64,000 bases of DNA from CAG-826 sp964504595 (GCA_964504595.1 CAZDEE010000003.1:1-64000); one strand, 5' to 3'; shown: positions 43,592 to 52,976, counted from the first letter of the stretch. Made by a program: numbers and translations. Notes: generated by a model from the sequence alone, not told the origin.

Positions 43592-44542
43592 TTATTTTTT
43601 CTTTTTTAAACTAAACAAACTATTAAATTCATTAGGAATAGGTGTTTCAAATACCATTTTTTTCTTTGTTTTAGGATGAGTAAATGATAAACGATAGGCA
43701 TGTAAGCCTAATCTTCCTAATGGATTTGTTGGTTCTCCATATTTATCATCACCAATAATTGGATGTCCTGATTCTTTTAAATGAACCCGAATTTGATTTT
43801 TTCTTCCTGTATCAATATGAACATCAAGTAATGAATACTTATCATTTGTTTTAACGACACTATAATGGGTAATCGCTTCTTGTCCTTCACCTTTTTTATG
43901 AGAACTAAACATCAAATTAGTACTCGTTTCTAATAGCCATGTATGAAATGTTCCTTTTTCTTTATCCATTTGACCATCGACAATTGCGTAATATCCTCTA
44001 TCACTTACTATTTCATTCCAACGATGTTGTAAAGCATCACGAATTTCAACATTTTTAGCAACAACAAGGACTCCAGAAGTATCTTTATCGATTCGATGAA
44101 CTACAAATATTCTTGCCTTAGGATTTGTTCTTTTAACATAATCATTAAGCATATGATAAGCAGTTTTTTCTTTTTCTTTATCCGAAGCTATACTAAGCAA
44201 TCCGCTTGGTTTATTAATAACAATTAAATCATCATCTTCATAAATAATTGGTAAAGAAAACTTCTCTTTGCTATTACCTTTTCTACCATATTTTAAAATT
44301 GTTACAACATCTTCCTTTGCTAATTCAAAATCATGTCTTGTAACAACCATACCATCCACTAAAACCTGTTTATGCAACAAAAAGCTCTTTATTTTATTGC
44401 GACTTAAAGATGGTAATTTAAATAACAAATACTCTAAAAGAGGTAAAGGCTTATGAACGTTAAAACGATATAATTCTACTTCCTTTTGAACTCTAGAAGG
44501 TTTTTTGATTTTTTCTTCACTCTTAACACTTTTTTTCTTCAT
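43592..44542 (-). CDS. RluA-family RNA pseudouridine synthase
   Basis: This 316-residue protein has an N-terminal S4-like domain (LPSLSRNKIKSFLLHKQVLV) and the catalytic RluA motif VVHRIDKDTSGVLVVAKN with the active aspartate. LLDVHIDTGRKNQIRVHL and HPIIGDDKYG complete the fold. It converts specific uridines of rRNA or tRNA to pseudouridine; the exact site cannot be told. It lies between mgtE and DUF1538. Confidence 0.93.
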   Translation of the reverse strand: MKKKSVKSEEKIKKPSRVQKEVELYRFNVHKPLPLLEYLLFKLPSLSRNKIKSFLLHKQVLVDGMVVTRHDFELAKEDVVTILKYGRKGNSKEKFSLPIIYEDDDLIVINKPSGLLSIASDKEKEKTAYHMLNDYVKRTNPKARIFVVHRIDKDTSGVLVVAKNVEIRDALQHRWNEIVSDRGYYAIVDGQMDKEKGTFHTWLLETSTNLMFSSHKKGEGQEAITHYSVVKTNDKYSLLDVHIDTGRKNQIRVHLKESGHPIIGDDKYGEPTNPLGRLGLHAYRLSFTHPKTKKKMVFETPIPNEFNSLFSLKKKK

Positions 44543-44595
44543 TTTTCTTTCACTCCTTCTAGTTATTTAAATTATATCATTTATTTAATTAATTC

Positions 44596-45987
44596 TTAAT
44601 TAATAACTGATGAAAATAATACTAAACACAATCCATAATATGTGACTACAGCGATAACATCATTAATCGTAGTAATTAATGGTCCACTTGCAACAGCTGG
44701 ATCAATTTTAATTTTCTTAAAGAATATAGGTATTGCACTTCCAACTAAAGAAGCAAACGTCAATGCTAAAACAAGAGATATAAAAACAATAAACGACAAT
44801 TGTAAAGCATCTGTTATTAAAAAAGTACTTCCAGTTATTGGATCTCCTTTAATAATTAAAAATACTAAAAGAAATACAAAAGAAATAATTCCCATAGATA
44901 CTCCATTTAAAAAGCCAATTCTAATTTCTTTAAAAACTATTTTAGCTACTCTTTTAATCGTCAAATCATTTTCATTAAGATTTTGAATGGTAACCGCTAA
45001 CGACTGCGTACCAACATTACCTGCCATTGCCAAAATAGTGGATTGAAAAAATACAACCATTGGAATAGAAGCAATAACAGCTTCAAAACTAGAAATGATC
45101 AATGAAACTCCTAATCCTAAAACTAGTAATAAAATCAACCATGGCAGTCTCTTTTTTAATGATTTAAATAATGGCTCATCAACTTCTTCTTCATCAGTTA
45201 AACCTGCAAACATTGCATAGTCTTCTGATAATTCATCATCGATAGCTTCTACAATATCACTACTTGTAATAACACCAATTAAAATATTGTCTTTATTTAA
45301 TACTGGTATCATTTCTAAAGCGTATTCTTTAAGTTCATTGATGCACTCACTAACTAAATCCGTATCTATCAAAGTCGGATAAGATGTCTTTACAATAGAT
45401 AATAATTCATCGCCACTTCTAGCAATAATTAAATCTTTTAAATCAATCATTCCATAATAACTTCCATCATCATTAATAACATAAATATTGCTAATATTAT
45501 CATTCACAGAAGCTTCATCGATAACTTGTTTCATCGCTTGTTTAATTGAGCAATTTATATTGATAGCTATATAATTTGTTGTCATTTTAGAACCGATTTG
45601 GTCTTCTTCATAACCTTCAATTAATTTGATATCTTCGACCGCTTCTTCTTCCATCAATTCAACAATTTCTTGTTTATCTTCAGCATCTAATTCTTCAAGA
45701 ACATCCAAAGCATCATCAGCATCCATCAATTCGATAATATCCGCAGCTTTTTCATTATCTAATTCCTCGATATAATCTTCAACATTTTCCAAATAAGTAA
45801 AAACATCCGATGTTGTTTGAGTTCCTAAAATTTCGTATAAATTTTCTCTTTCTTCCTCACTTAAGAAAGGAACAGCGTCCGCTATATCACTCTCATGATA
45901 GTGTTCTAAAGATTTTGCAATTTCCTCTTTAGTTTTATTAGAACGTATCAATTTCAATATTTCATTTAATATTTCATTTTCTACCAT
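44596..45987 (-). CDS. mgtE: Magnesium transporter MgtE
   Basis: This 463-residue channel-type Mg2+ transporter has an acidic N domain (about 1-130), two CBS domains (about 135-250, with MTTNYIAI and LIGVITSSDIVEAI), and five helices. The pore motif region includes STILAMAGNVGTQSLAVTIQ and ASGPLITTINDVIAV. Mg2+ binding to the N and CBS domains normally closes the pore. No M-box riboswitch is seen in the 250 bases upstream. GGAGGG precedes the ATG. Confidence 0.95.
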   Translation of the reverse strand: MVENEILNEILKLIRSNKTKEEIAKSLEHYHESDIADAVPFLSEEERENLYEILGTQTTSDVFTYLENVEDYIEELDNEKAADIIELMDADDALDVLEELDAEDKQEIVELMEEEAVEDIKLIEGYEEDQIGSKMTTNYIAININCSIKQAMKQVIDEASVNDNISNIYVINDDGSYYGMIDLKDLIIARSGDELLSIVKTSYPTLIDTDLVSECINELKEYALEMIPVLNKDNILIGVITSSDIVEAIDDELSEDYAMFAGLTDEEEVDEPLFKSLKKRLPWLILLLVLGLGVSLIISSFEAVIASIPMVVFFQSTILAMAGNVGTQSLAVTIQNLNENDLTIKRVAKIVFKEIRIGFLNGVSMGIISFVFLLVFLIIKGDPITGSTFLITDALQLSFIVFISLVLALTFASLVGSAIPIFFKKIKIDPAVASGPLITTINDVIAVVTYYGLCLVLFSSVIN

Positions 45988-46195
45988 ATTCGTTCCCTCC
46001 TAATGTTATAATCTAAATCAGATATCCAATTTAAAAGCTATAAAATATTTCTATTTTATCAATTACATTCATATAAAATGCTTCTTTTAATAATTAATTT
46101 ACTGATTTCGCAACTAAATTATATTCATATATTTATTATTTATCAATAATAAAAAATATGAAAGCTCTTTAAAAATACACTAAATAATAATCAAA

Positions 46196-46225
46196 AATAA
46201 AAAACTGCTGAATATATCAACAGTT
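46196..46225 (-). terminator. Intrinsic terminator after the GH43 gene
   Basis: Minus-strand AACTGTTGA and TCAGCAGTT form a 9-bp stem (one wobble) with a TATAT loop, followed by TTTTTATTTTTG. Confidence 0.8.
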
Positions 46226-46235
46226 CCTTAAATTC

Positions 46236-47936
46236 TTATTTGCCTAAAACTTTTACTTCATTAATATTTGAATTGTTAGTATTGAAACAAATAATAACTT
46301 TATCGGTATTTATATTATTTGGAAATTCTAATGTAATTCCGCTATTAGGGAAAACAAATTCATATTCTTGATTAAAATTGCCAAATTGATTAATTGATGC
46401 TCCTCCTAGCACTCTACCATTACCAAAATCAATGTATTTAACACTTTCAAAGATATTTTCATAATAAGCACTATTGTATAAAGCAAGTCCACCAATACTA
46501 TATTCTTTATCAAACTTTAATTCGATAAATGAATGTCCACTACCTAATGTAGCTTCTTTAGCTTTTTCTCCATCTAAGTTGTAATTAGAAACGCAATAAT
46601 TATCAGTTAAAGCATCTGTATTTGTAATATTTTCTGTTCTAATAGTTGCGCTATTAGCAATATTCTTATATCCAGAAAGTAGTTCTGGTAAAGGTTGTAA
46701 TGAATATGTTGGGCCATTACAGAACGGCTTTCCATCTGCAGAAAAATATAAATAATCCATAGCGAAATATCTTTGAGTATAAGCGGAGTCTGAATTCCAA
46801 TTACGATTTTTATGTGCATGATAACCAATCATAATTTGATCACCAATATTGAAAAAACAATGATGTCCAGTACCAGAAGCAAAGCCATTCCATTGATTAA
46901 AAATATTTCCTTCACTATCTTTTTCACCAGCGTATCCAAATAAATGATTAGTCCACATTTTTCCCTCTTCATATGGTTTAACAAAATTTCCTAATGGACT
47001 ATCACTAACAGCGTAACAAACTGTGTAATATTTATTCCAGCATCCATTAACAGAATATGTTAAATAATATTTATTATTAATAGGTGATTTAATCATATAT
47101 GGCCCTTCTGTAATAGGATAGCCTCTCCATTTTTCCCATTCTAATGGTCCATCATCATCGAAATTTGAATCGATATATCCTGGTTTAACTAGTACTTCCC
47201 AAGTCGACCAATCAGCTTTATAAGGCGATTCTAGTTTAACTCCCAATATTACTTGTCCTTCGTTAAAGGTTGCTGAATAGTACATATATAAAGCTTTATC
47301 TGTATCTTCAAATATGGTTGCATCTAAAGTCGTACAATCATCATAAACAAATAATGGAGCGCTATTGCCATCAACTTCTTCATTAACAATTGCTTCAAAT
47401 GGTCCATATGGTGTCGTAGAACAAACTACGCTATTGTAACGACGATAATCATGTAATCCATTGCCTTCTTTCTTACACATGGCGCTATAATAAAGATAAT
47501 AAACTCCATCAAAGCAATATAATTCAGGAGCGTAAAATGAAGGATTGCTTTGTTCCCAAGAGCCACTTGCAGGCTCATATACATTATAATGCTCTTCGTA
47601 AGTTACAAAATCAGTTGTATAATAAATATCAATTTCTTTTGCGCCACTTCGATCACTAGTTCCAGTAATATAGTAACCATCATCGCCAGCATAAACATGT
47701 GGATCTGGTAAAGGCAAATCTTCTAATTTGTTTAAATACCACATTTCTTCATTGTAATTGTAACTTCCATTAGAATACGTGTCATTATGATCTATATAAT
47801 CAACACCTTTATTCATAGTTATCTCAACATCAGTTTTAAATGGTTCTGTTTTATTATTACCATTATTATCATTACAACTAGCAGCGACTAAACAAACAAA
47901 AGATAGCGTAGACAATAAAATTGCTTTTCGTTTCAT
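46236..47936 (-). CDS. Secreted lipoprotein, glycoside hydrolase family 43-like
   Basis: A lipobox (LVAASC, Cys about 20) anchors this 566-residue protein outside the cell. The five-bladed propeller shows the GH43 triad positions: LPDPHVYAGDDGYYITGTSD (base Asp), LDATIFED (Asp) and YPITEGPYMIKSP (acid Glu). GH43 enzymes cleave arabinan or xylan side chains. A C-terminal beta-sandwich-like region (from about 425; HSFIELKFDKEYSIGGLALY) may bind carbohydrate. It stands alone, with no SusCD or transporter genes nearby. Substrate unknown. Confidence 0.85.
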   Translation of the reverse strand: MKRKAILLSTLSFVCLVAASCNDNNGNNKTEPFKTDVEITMNKGVDYIDHNDTYSNGSYNYNEEMWYLNKLEDLPLPDPHVYAGDDGYYITGTSDRSGAKEIDIYYTTDFVTYEEHYNVYEPASGSWEQSNPSFYAPELYCFDGVYYLYYSAMCKKEGNGLHDYRRYNSVVCSTTPYGPFEAIVNEEVDGNSAPLFVYDDCTTLDATIFEDTDKALYMYYSATFNEGQVILGVKLESPYKADWSTWEVLVKPGYIDSNFDDDGPLEWEKWRGYPITEGPYMIKSPINNKYYLTYSVNGCWNKYYTVCYAVSDSPLGNFVKPYEEGKMWTNHLFGYAGEKDSEGNIFNQWNGFASGTGHHCFFNIGDQIMIGYHAHKNRNWNSDSAYTQRYFAMDYLYFSADGKPFCNGPTYSLQPLPELLSGYKNIANSATIRTENITNTDALTDNYCVSNYNLDGEKAKEATLGSGHSFIELKFDKEYSIGGLALYNSAYYENIFESVKYIDFGNGRVLGGASINQFGNFNQEYEFVFPNSGITLEFPNNINTDKVIICFNTNNSNINEVKVLGK

Positions 47937-48292
47937 AATATCCTCCTATAGACTTATATTAGATTTTTGAAAATTTGTCTAATGAAAGATAGTTAATACA
48001 TTAATCTATCTTTCTTTCACTTAGAAAATAACAATTCTAATGAAAAAACTCAATTATTAAAAATAAAGTAATTATCTAAGTTTTTATTTTAATTTAAAAA
48101 TCTATTTTTCTTAAATTTATCAAACAAAAAATATTAATATATGGGTATTCAATGAAATATCAATTTTCTGCACATATATTAAAACGAATACCCAATATAA
48201 ATCCTCCATTAACTAAAATATATAGTGATTGTTTTTATATTAAAATAAAGATATAATTAAAATACTTTTTTCTAATAAAGGAGAACCGATAT
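47937..48292. other. Divergent intergenic region between GH43 gene and hpt
   Basis: No gene seen. It holds the GH43 ribosome site (GGAGGA near 47940), the hpt promoter, and a dyad of ATATGGGTATTC (48139-48150) and GAATACCCAATAT (48186-48198) about 35 bases apart. The same GAATACCCAAT word occurs at 2141-2151 upstream of the small membrane protein gene. Confidence 0.5.
48229..48257 (+). promoter_or_regulatory. Promoter of hpt
   Basis: TTGTTT (48229-48234) and TATAAT (48252-48257) are separated by 17 bp, about 35 bases before the hpt ATG. Confidence 0.6.
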
Positions 48293-48832
48293 ATGTTAAA
48301 TGATATTGAAAGAATTTTAATTACTGAAGAAGAAATAAATCAAAGAATAAAAGAATTAGCCGCCACCCTAGATAAAGATTACGAAGATAAAAATCCTATT
48401 GTAGTCTGTATATTAAAAGGAAGCATCCACTTCTTTTCTAAATTAACTAGAGAAATGAAAATAAGACTAGAATATGATTTCATGTCTGTCTCAAGTTATG
48501 GCGCGAATACATTTTCTTCTGGTAAAGTAAAACTTATTCGTGATTTATCCACCTCAATTGAAGGAAGACATATATTAATTATTGAAGATATTGTTGACTC
48601 AGGACATACACTTTCTTACTTACTCGAAATGCTTGGATCTAGAAAGCCAGCCTCAATAAAACTATGTACTTTATTAGATAAAAAATGTCGTCGTATCGTT
48701 CCTCTTGAAGCGGATTATATCGGATTTGATATCGATGATTATTTTGTTATAGGATATGGTCTTGATTACGACGAATATTATCGTAACTTGCCATTTATCG
48801 GCGTTTTAAAAGAAGAAATATATAAAAAATAA
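48293..48832 (+). CDS. hpt: Hypoxanthine phosphoribosyltransferase
   Basis: Hpt salvages hypoxanthine and guanine to IMP and GMP using PRPP. This 179-residue protein has the PRPP motif ILIIEDIVDSGHTLSYL, an N-terminal VVCILKGSIHFFSKL (PPi loop) and LEADYIGFDIDDYFVIGYGLDY (base binding). AAAGGAGA precedes the ATG. It is monocistronic with its own promoter and terminator; ftsH and tilS, its common neighbours, are absent. Confidence 0.96.
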   Translation: MLNDIERILITEEEINQRIKELAATLDKDYEDKNPIVVCILKGSIHFFSKLTREMKIRLEYDFMSVSSYGANTFSSGKVKLIRDLSTSIEGRHILIIEDIVDSGHTLSYLLEMLGSRKPASIKLCTLLDKKCRRIVPLEADYIGFDIDDYFVIGYGLDYDEYYRNLPFIGVLKEEIYKK

Positions 48833-48855
48833 TCGACAATTTTCATCGCTTTATT

Positions 48856-48886
48856 ACACCAAATTTAACTATTTGGTGTTTTTTTA
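48856..48886 (+). terminator. Intrinsic terminator after hpt
   Basis: ACACCAAAT-TTAACT-ATTTGGTGT followed by TTTTTT: a perfect 9-bp stem. Confidence 0.88.
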
Positions 48887-48958
48887 TGTGAATTTTATAT
48901 TGTTATTCAATTATTTTTAATTTATAATAAAAAAAATTTATAAAAGAAGGAATTATAT

Positions 48959-49846
48959 ATGAAAAAAACAAAAATTTTATTTGCTATTGCACTCATGGCA
49001 TTATCATTAGCAGGATGTAATGAAAATAATAATGAAACCACATCCGCGAACGGAAATGATCCAACCACTGGAAACACTCCAACTACTGGAAACACTCCAA
49101 CATCTGGAACAAATTCAACCGGAGGAACATCTTCTACCTACGCTACATGGACAAGCGATGAGATCAGTTACATGACCACCGCTATTGGAGAAACTTTACC
49201 AGAAGGTCCATTCAGCAATGATCGTGAATCTGAAGGATATACCGATGAATATGATGGAGCTTATACATTCTATATGTTCGATTCTGGAATTAATGATGTT
49301 TCAAGTGAATATGCTCGTATCCTAGAAAACAATAATTATACAAGTGATGGTTCAGATGATAGTCAAGGAATGACATATTATTTCTACTACAAATCAGTAA
49401 GCAATAGTGAAACAGATTATATTTATATTCAATTTGGTTACTATCCAGGTAGTGATGAATACGAAGCAGGATTTGACTTATATGCTTGGATTTATAGTGA
49501 AAGCAGTAGTGATGATGATGATTTCGATTTTGGTTTTGATACATACACAAGTTGGCCTGAAGATGCCGTTAACTCATTTTTAAATGGCGCAACATCTGTC
49601 CCAGCAATCGAAGGTAGTGAGTTCCTTGTCTATGTTGGCGAAGATGAATATGGCGAATATCTTTACATGTCTGTTGATACAGGTTCAAATATTGAAGAAA
49701 GTTATACCGCTACATTAACCGCTGCTGGTTGGATTGTCGATGATTCAGATTATGAAGAATCAGGCTATGTAGCTATATCAAATGATGAAGATGTATTATT
49801 ACAATATTATTATGATGAAGTCTTCGTATTGTATATTTTACTTTAA
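48959..49846 (+). CDS. Secreted lipoprotein, unknown function (295 aa)
   Basis: The lipobox ALSLAGC gives a mature Cys near residue 20. A low-complexity linker with TTGNTP repeats and Ser/Thr/Gly follows, then an acidic, Tyr- and Ser-rich region that seems to repeat: DEISYMTTAIGETLPEGPF (about 69) and WPEDAVNSFLNGATSVPAI (about 199) each lead into similar beta-strand segments ending in YIQFGYY or YMSVDTG. No family was recognised. AAGAAGGA lies before the ATG. It may be a surface binding protein. Confidence 0.75.
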   Translation: MKKTKILFAIALMALSLAGCNENNNETTSANGNDPTTGNTPTTGNTPTSGTNSTGGTSSTYATWTSDEISYMTTAIGETLPEGPFSNDRESEGYTDEYDGAYTFYMFDSGINDVSSEYARILENNNYTSDGSDDSQGMTYYFYYKSVSNSETDYIYIQFGYYPGSDEYEAGFDLYAWIYSESSSDDDDFDFGFDTYTSWPEDAVNSFLNGATSVPAIEGSEFLVYVGEDEYGEYLYMSVDTGSNIEESYTATLTAAGWIVDDSDYEESGYVAISNDEDVLLQYYYDEVFVLYILL

Positions 49847-49865
49847 TAATCGAATTGCAAATTTT

Positions 49866-49899
49866 AACCAATGATGATTTAATTCATTATTGGTTTTTT
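49866..49899 (+). terminator. Intrinsic terminator after the lipoprotein gene
   Basis: AACCAATGATGA pairs with TCATTATTGGTT (12 bp, one wobble) around TTTAAT, then TTTTTT. Confidence 0.85.
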
Positions 49900-49932
49900 A
49901 TTAAAAAAATAAAATCAACTTATTTATTGAAA

Positions 49933-49940
49933 TAAATTTT
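49933..49940. repeat. Target-site duplication, left copy
   Basis: TAAATTTT directly outside the left inverted repeat, identical to 51428-51435. Confidence 0.9.
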
Positions 49941-49955
49941 GGTTCTTTAAAGAAG

Positions 49956-49989
49956 AACGGGGGATGATTTTTTTTCAAACCCCGTTTTT
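49956..49989 (+). terminator. Terminator-like hairpin at the left end of the IS
   Basis: AACGGGG (49956-49962) pairs with CCCCGTT (49980-49986), followed by TTTC. It would stop transcripts entering the element from the left before they reach the transposase. Confidence 0.55.
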
Positions 49990-50021
49990 CTTTATAGCTT
50001 TTAGACTTTTTAATAACAAAA

Positions 50022-50065
50022 AAGCCTCCTATAATTTGATTGTTACATTCAAAATAAGGAGGTTT
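50022..50065 (+). promoter_or_regulatory. Transposase leader: RBS-sequestering hairpin overlapping the -10 box
   Basis: AAGCCTCCT (50022-50030) can pair with AGGAGGTTT (50057-50065), which contains the transposase ribosome site. The likely -10 box TATAAT (50030-50035) starts at the end of the left arm. A transcript starting from it (about 50042) would lack the left arm and be translatable, whereas read-through RNA would fold and hide the ribosome site. The -35 (TTTTTA, 17 bp upstream) is weak. Confidence 0.6.
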
Positions 50066-50067
50066 AT

Positions 50068-51342
50068 ATGAATTATAACACATTTATAATTAGGTTTAAT
50101 TTAGACCCAAATGACTTTATTGATAAGGAGCCGGTTATCATAAAAACTGATGATATTATTGTCTATGAATTAATACAAAAAATAAATGATATTCTTTGTC
50201 CTATTTGTCACTCTAAATGCCATATCAAGGATCATAATTGGGTAGAAATTAAAACCAACACAACGATTGGAAAAAAAGAAATATTACGAATTTATAAAAC
50301 AAGATTAATTTGCACTAAATGTAGACATTCTTTTACACCAAAATTAAATGGATTAACCTATTATTCTAAAGTTTCATTGAGTACTAAAAATTCAATAATT
50401 AAAGAGTTTTATGAATTACAATCTTTTTATTCGATTTCTAAGAGATATGGTATTTCTACAACTTCCGTTATCTCTATTTTTGATGACTATTTTAGATATG
50501 TACCAAGAAGAAAAATGCCTAAATATCTTTGTATTGATGAAAAACATTTTAAAACTGAAAATGGATCCTATATTGTTGTTATTTCCGATTTCTTCTCAGG
50601 TGAAATAATTGATGTTCTTGAAAATAGACAAATGCCTTATTTAGAAGATTATTTTTCTAAAATCTCTCAAAAAGAACGAGAAAACGTTAAAGTTTTTATA
50701 TCTGATATGTACGAGGGATACTATAACTGCTACAAAAAATATTTTCCAAAAGCTATTTTTGCTATAGACCTATTTCATGTTATTAAACTATTATCAACTG
50801 CAGTTAATCAATTAAGGATCAGAACTTATAAACAGCATATTTATGAAGATTCTATTGAACGTCATTTCTTAAAAACTCAATGGAAAGTATTCCTTTGTAG
50901 TTATCATAAATTTGCATATAAACCATATCATAGTAAAAAATATAATTTAAATAGTACTTATGGCGATTTAATCCTATCATGTTTAAAAAAGCATCATCCA
51001 TTTTGGGACGGTTATACCATTCTTCAAGAACTTCTTAATTATTCAGTTTATGATCACTTTACTGATGCTCAAAACTTTGTTAATCGCATCATAAATAAAT
51101 TACTTCTATCTGGAAATGAATTGTTAGAAAAAGTTGCTCATACTTATAAAAAATGGTTGATTGGAATTACAAATGGAATCGCTAAAAATCAATCTGGAAA
51201 GCGTTACTCAAATGCTATTGCTGAAAATAATAATTCACATATCCAAAGAATAATTAATGTTGGTTATGGCTATCATAATTTTGAAAGATTTAGAAAGAGA
51301 ATTTTGGTGATTCGAACTTACAAAAAAGGGAACAATGAGTAG
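50068..51342 (+). CDS. ISL3 family transposase
   Basis: This 424-residue DDE transposase has an N-terminal zinc-binding region (CPICHSKCHIKDH and LICTKCRHSFTPKL), a helix-turn-helix-like segment (SISKRYGISTTSVISIFDDY), and a DDE core starting KYLCIDEKHFKTENGSY. VFISDMYEGYYNCYKKYFP and AIFAIDLFHVIKLLS supply the second acidic residue, and NAIAENNNSHIQRIINVGYG supplies the catalytic Glu near the C-terminus. It is full length with strong SD AAGGAGG, so it is probably active. Confidence 0.95.
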   Translation: MNYNTFIIRFNLDPNDFIDKEPVIIKTDDIIVYELIQKINDILCPICHSKCHIKDHNWVEIKTNTTIGKKEILRIYKTRLICTKCRHSFTPKLNGLTYYSKVSLSTKNSIIKEFYELQSFYSISKRYGISTTSVISIFDDYFRYVPRRKMPKYLCIDEKHFKTENGSYIVVISDFFSGEIIDVLENRQMPYLEDYFSKISQKERENVKVFISDMYEGYYNCYKKYFPKAIFAIDLFHVIKLLSTAVNQLRIRTYKQHIYEDSIERHFLKTQWKVFLCSYHKFAYKPYHSKKYNLNSTYGDLILSCLKKHHPFWDGYTILQELLNYSVYDHFTDAQNFVNRIINKLLLSGNELLEKVAHTYKKWLIGITNGIAKNQSGKRYSNAIAENNNSHIQRIINVGYGYHNFERFRKRILVIRTYKKGNNE

Positions 51343-51427
51343 TTTTCATCATCCCCCGTTTTTCTTTATAGTTTTTTTGAGTTTCACGGCTTAGACCCCG
51401 CTATCCCCCGTTCTTCTTTAAAGAACC

Positions 51428-51435
51428 TAAATTTT
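51428..51435. repeat. Target-site duplication, right copy
   Basis: TAAATTTT directly outside the right inverted repeat, identical to 49933-49940. Confidence 0.9.
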
Positions 51436-51504
51436 ATCTTTTTAAGATCATTTCATATATAAGTTGATTTTTTTATTTTTTAAATTAATATGTTATCTAT
51501 TTAA

Positions 51505-52794
51505 TTAATTATTACTAGCTTTATTTTCTTGTGAATTAACTCTAGCGCTAATTTTTCCTTCTGGTGATATTTCACCCGCTTTAAACAAAGCAGTTTTAGT
51601 AAGGAATGGCCCAAATAATTCATATATTAGTACACCAAATAAAGTAATACTCGCTATCATTTCACCTGCTTCTCCAAGAAATGCTTGTGCTTTAATAGCC
51701 ATACCTAAAGCTACGCCTGCTTGAGGGAATAAAGTAATTCCTAAATACTTTTTAACATTTTCTGGCGCTTTGGATATTTGCGCTCCTATATTCGCACCAA
51801 AATACTTACCTAAACAACGGAAAACGATATAAACTACTCCAACTAAAACAATTAACAAATTAGTAAATACTGATAATTCAAGTTCTGCACCACTTAATAC
51901 AAAAAATAAGATAAAAATTGGTGCAGTCCATCGATCGAGTCTATCCATAAGTTCACTAGAGAAATCGCAGCAATTGCAGAATATAGTACCAAGCATCATA
52001 CATGTTAATAAAGATGAAAATGCAATGTGTACTCCAGCTATATCAAAACTCATCATTGAAAGTCCGACAGTAAATAAAACAAATGTTACGCTCATTGCTA
52101 AGCGCTTAGAACGCGAATGGAAAAATCTTTCAAAGAATGTAAATAGTACTCCCATTATTGTTCCTAAAGCAAGAGAAAGTATAACTTCTAATAATGGTTC
52201 AACGATAATCGAAATCATATCTATACTGCCATTCATGAGAGCCTTAGCTATTCCAAAAGAAATAGCAAAAAGTACTAATCCAACTGCATCATCTAACGCA
52301 ACTACTGGTAAAAGTGTATCTGTTACAACCCCTTTTGCTTTATATTGTCTAACAACCATAAGTGTTGCAGCTGGCGCTGTTGCCGCAGCAATTGATCCTA
52401 AGACAATCGCAACAGGAAGTGATAAAACATTTGGAATAATTAAATGTAATACTATAAGAGCTATATCCACAACAATTGTGGTAAATACCGCTTGAAAAAC
52501 ACCAATAACAAGAGCTTGTTTACCTATACTTTTAAGTTGTGAAAGTCTAAATTCATTACCAATAGAAAAAGCAATAAAACCAAGAGCTATATCTGAAAGT
52601 AATGAATAGGATTTAATGTCTTCCATACTAATAAATCCTAATCCTTTAACTTGAAATGCCCCTAAACAATATGGACCAATGAGTACTCCAGCAATCAAAT
52701 ATGCAGTAACGGCTGGTAATTTTAACACTTTTGCAAGGCGGGAAAGTATTAGACCTGAAAAAAGCGCTACAGAAAGCGCAAGTAAAATTTCCAT
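51505..52794 (-). CDS. CPA2-type cation/proton antiporter (Kef/NapA-like)
   Basis: About 12 helices in 429 residues. LPAVTAYLIAGVLIGPYCLG near the start, VALDDAVGLVLFAISFG (paired-Asp ion site), and LFPQAGVALGMAIKAQAF near the C-terminus are typical of the Na+/H+ exchanger superfamily CPA2. There is no C-terminal TrkA-N domain, so it is not a full Kef channel. The frame opens seven codons upstream, but AGGAGG sets the ATG at 52794 (MEILLALS). Ion specificity is unknown. Confidence 0.9.
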   Translation of the reverse strand: MEILLALSVALFSGLILSRLAKVLKLPAVTAYLIAGVLIGPYCLGAFQVKGLGFISMEDIKSYSLLSDIALGFIAFSIGNEFRLSQLKSIGKQALVIGVFQAVFTTIVVDIALIVLHLIIPNVLSLPVAIVLGSIAAATAPAATLMVVRQYKAKGVVTDTLLPVVALDDAVGLVLFAISFGIAKALMNGSIDMISIIVEPLLEVILSLALGTIMGVLFTFFERFFHSRSKRLAMSVTFVLFTVGLSMMSFDIAGVHIAFSSLLTCMMLGTIFCNCCDFSSELMDRLDRWTAPIFILFFVLSGAELELSVFTNLLIVLVGVVYIVFRCLGKYFGANIGAQISKAPENVKKYLGITLFPQAGVALGMAIKAQAFLGEAGEMIASITLFGVLIYELFGPFLTKTALFKAGEISPEGKISARVNSQENKASNN

Positions 52795-52943
52795 AAATTG
52801 CCTCCTGAAATTCAACCGCTTAATTGTAGTACTTTATATTTTATTTGTAAAGGATAATAAATAATTAATTAATCTATTTATAAGATAATAATTTTAATCA
52901 TTATATATATCATTTATTTTTATTAAATATTAAAAATAGTTTT

Positions 52944-52958
52944 TTATAATTATTGAAA
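52944..52958. promoter_or_regulatory. Candidate Per-box operator upstream of perR
   Basis: The 15 bases at 52944-52958 read TTATAAT-T-ATTGAAA and match 12 of 14 defined positions of the PerR consensus TTATAATnATTATAA. The site lies about 20 bp upstream of the -35 box. A TTATTGA/TCAATAA inverted repeat overlaps this region. Chance matches are easy in such AT-rich DNA. Confidence 0.4.
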
Positions 52959-52976
52959 AAATTTATCAATAAGTGC

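Larger units (their letters stand above)
49941..51427 (+). mobile_element. Intact ISL3-type insertion sequence
   Basis: Terminal inverted repeats of 25 bp are perfect: GGTTCTTTAAAGAAGAACGG and five further bases at 49941-49965, and the reverse complement at 51403-51427. The element is flanked by an 8-bp direct repeat TAAATTTT (49933-49940 and 51428-51435), the duplication size expected for ISL3. It carries one transposase gene. Inside each end lies a second repeated word (CCCCGTTTTTCTTTATAG at 49980-49997 and 51354-51371). The fresh target duplication and full-length transposase suggest recent insertion, between the lipoprotein gene and the antiporter. Confidence 0.95.

Noticed and set aside
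45988..46235. M-box (Mg2+) riboswitch before mgtE
   Set aside because: No conserved M-box words; the interval is AT-rich and ends in the GH43 terminator.
49290..49550. 86-residue minus-strand frame opposite the lipoprotein
   Set aside because: A His/Tyr-rich shadow of the Asp-rich coding strand with no ribosome site.
52471..52495. Plus-strand frame 51974-52495 opposite the antiporter as a gene
   Set aside because: It is antisense to a well-conserved transporter and has no ribosome site or family match.
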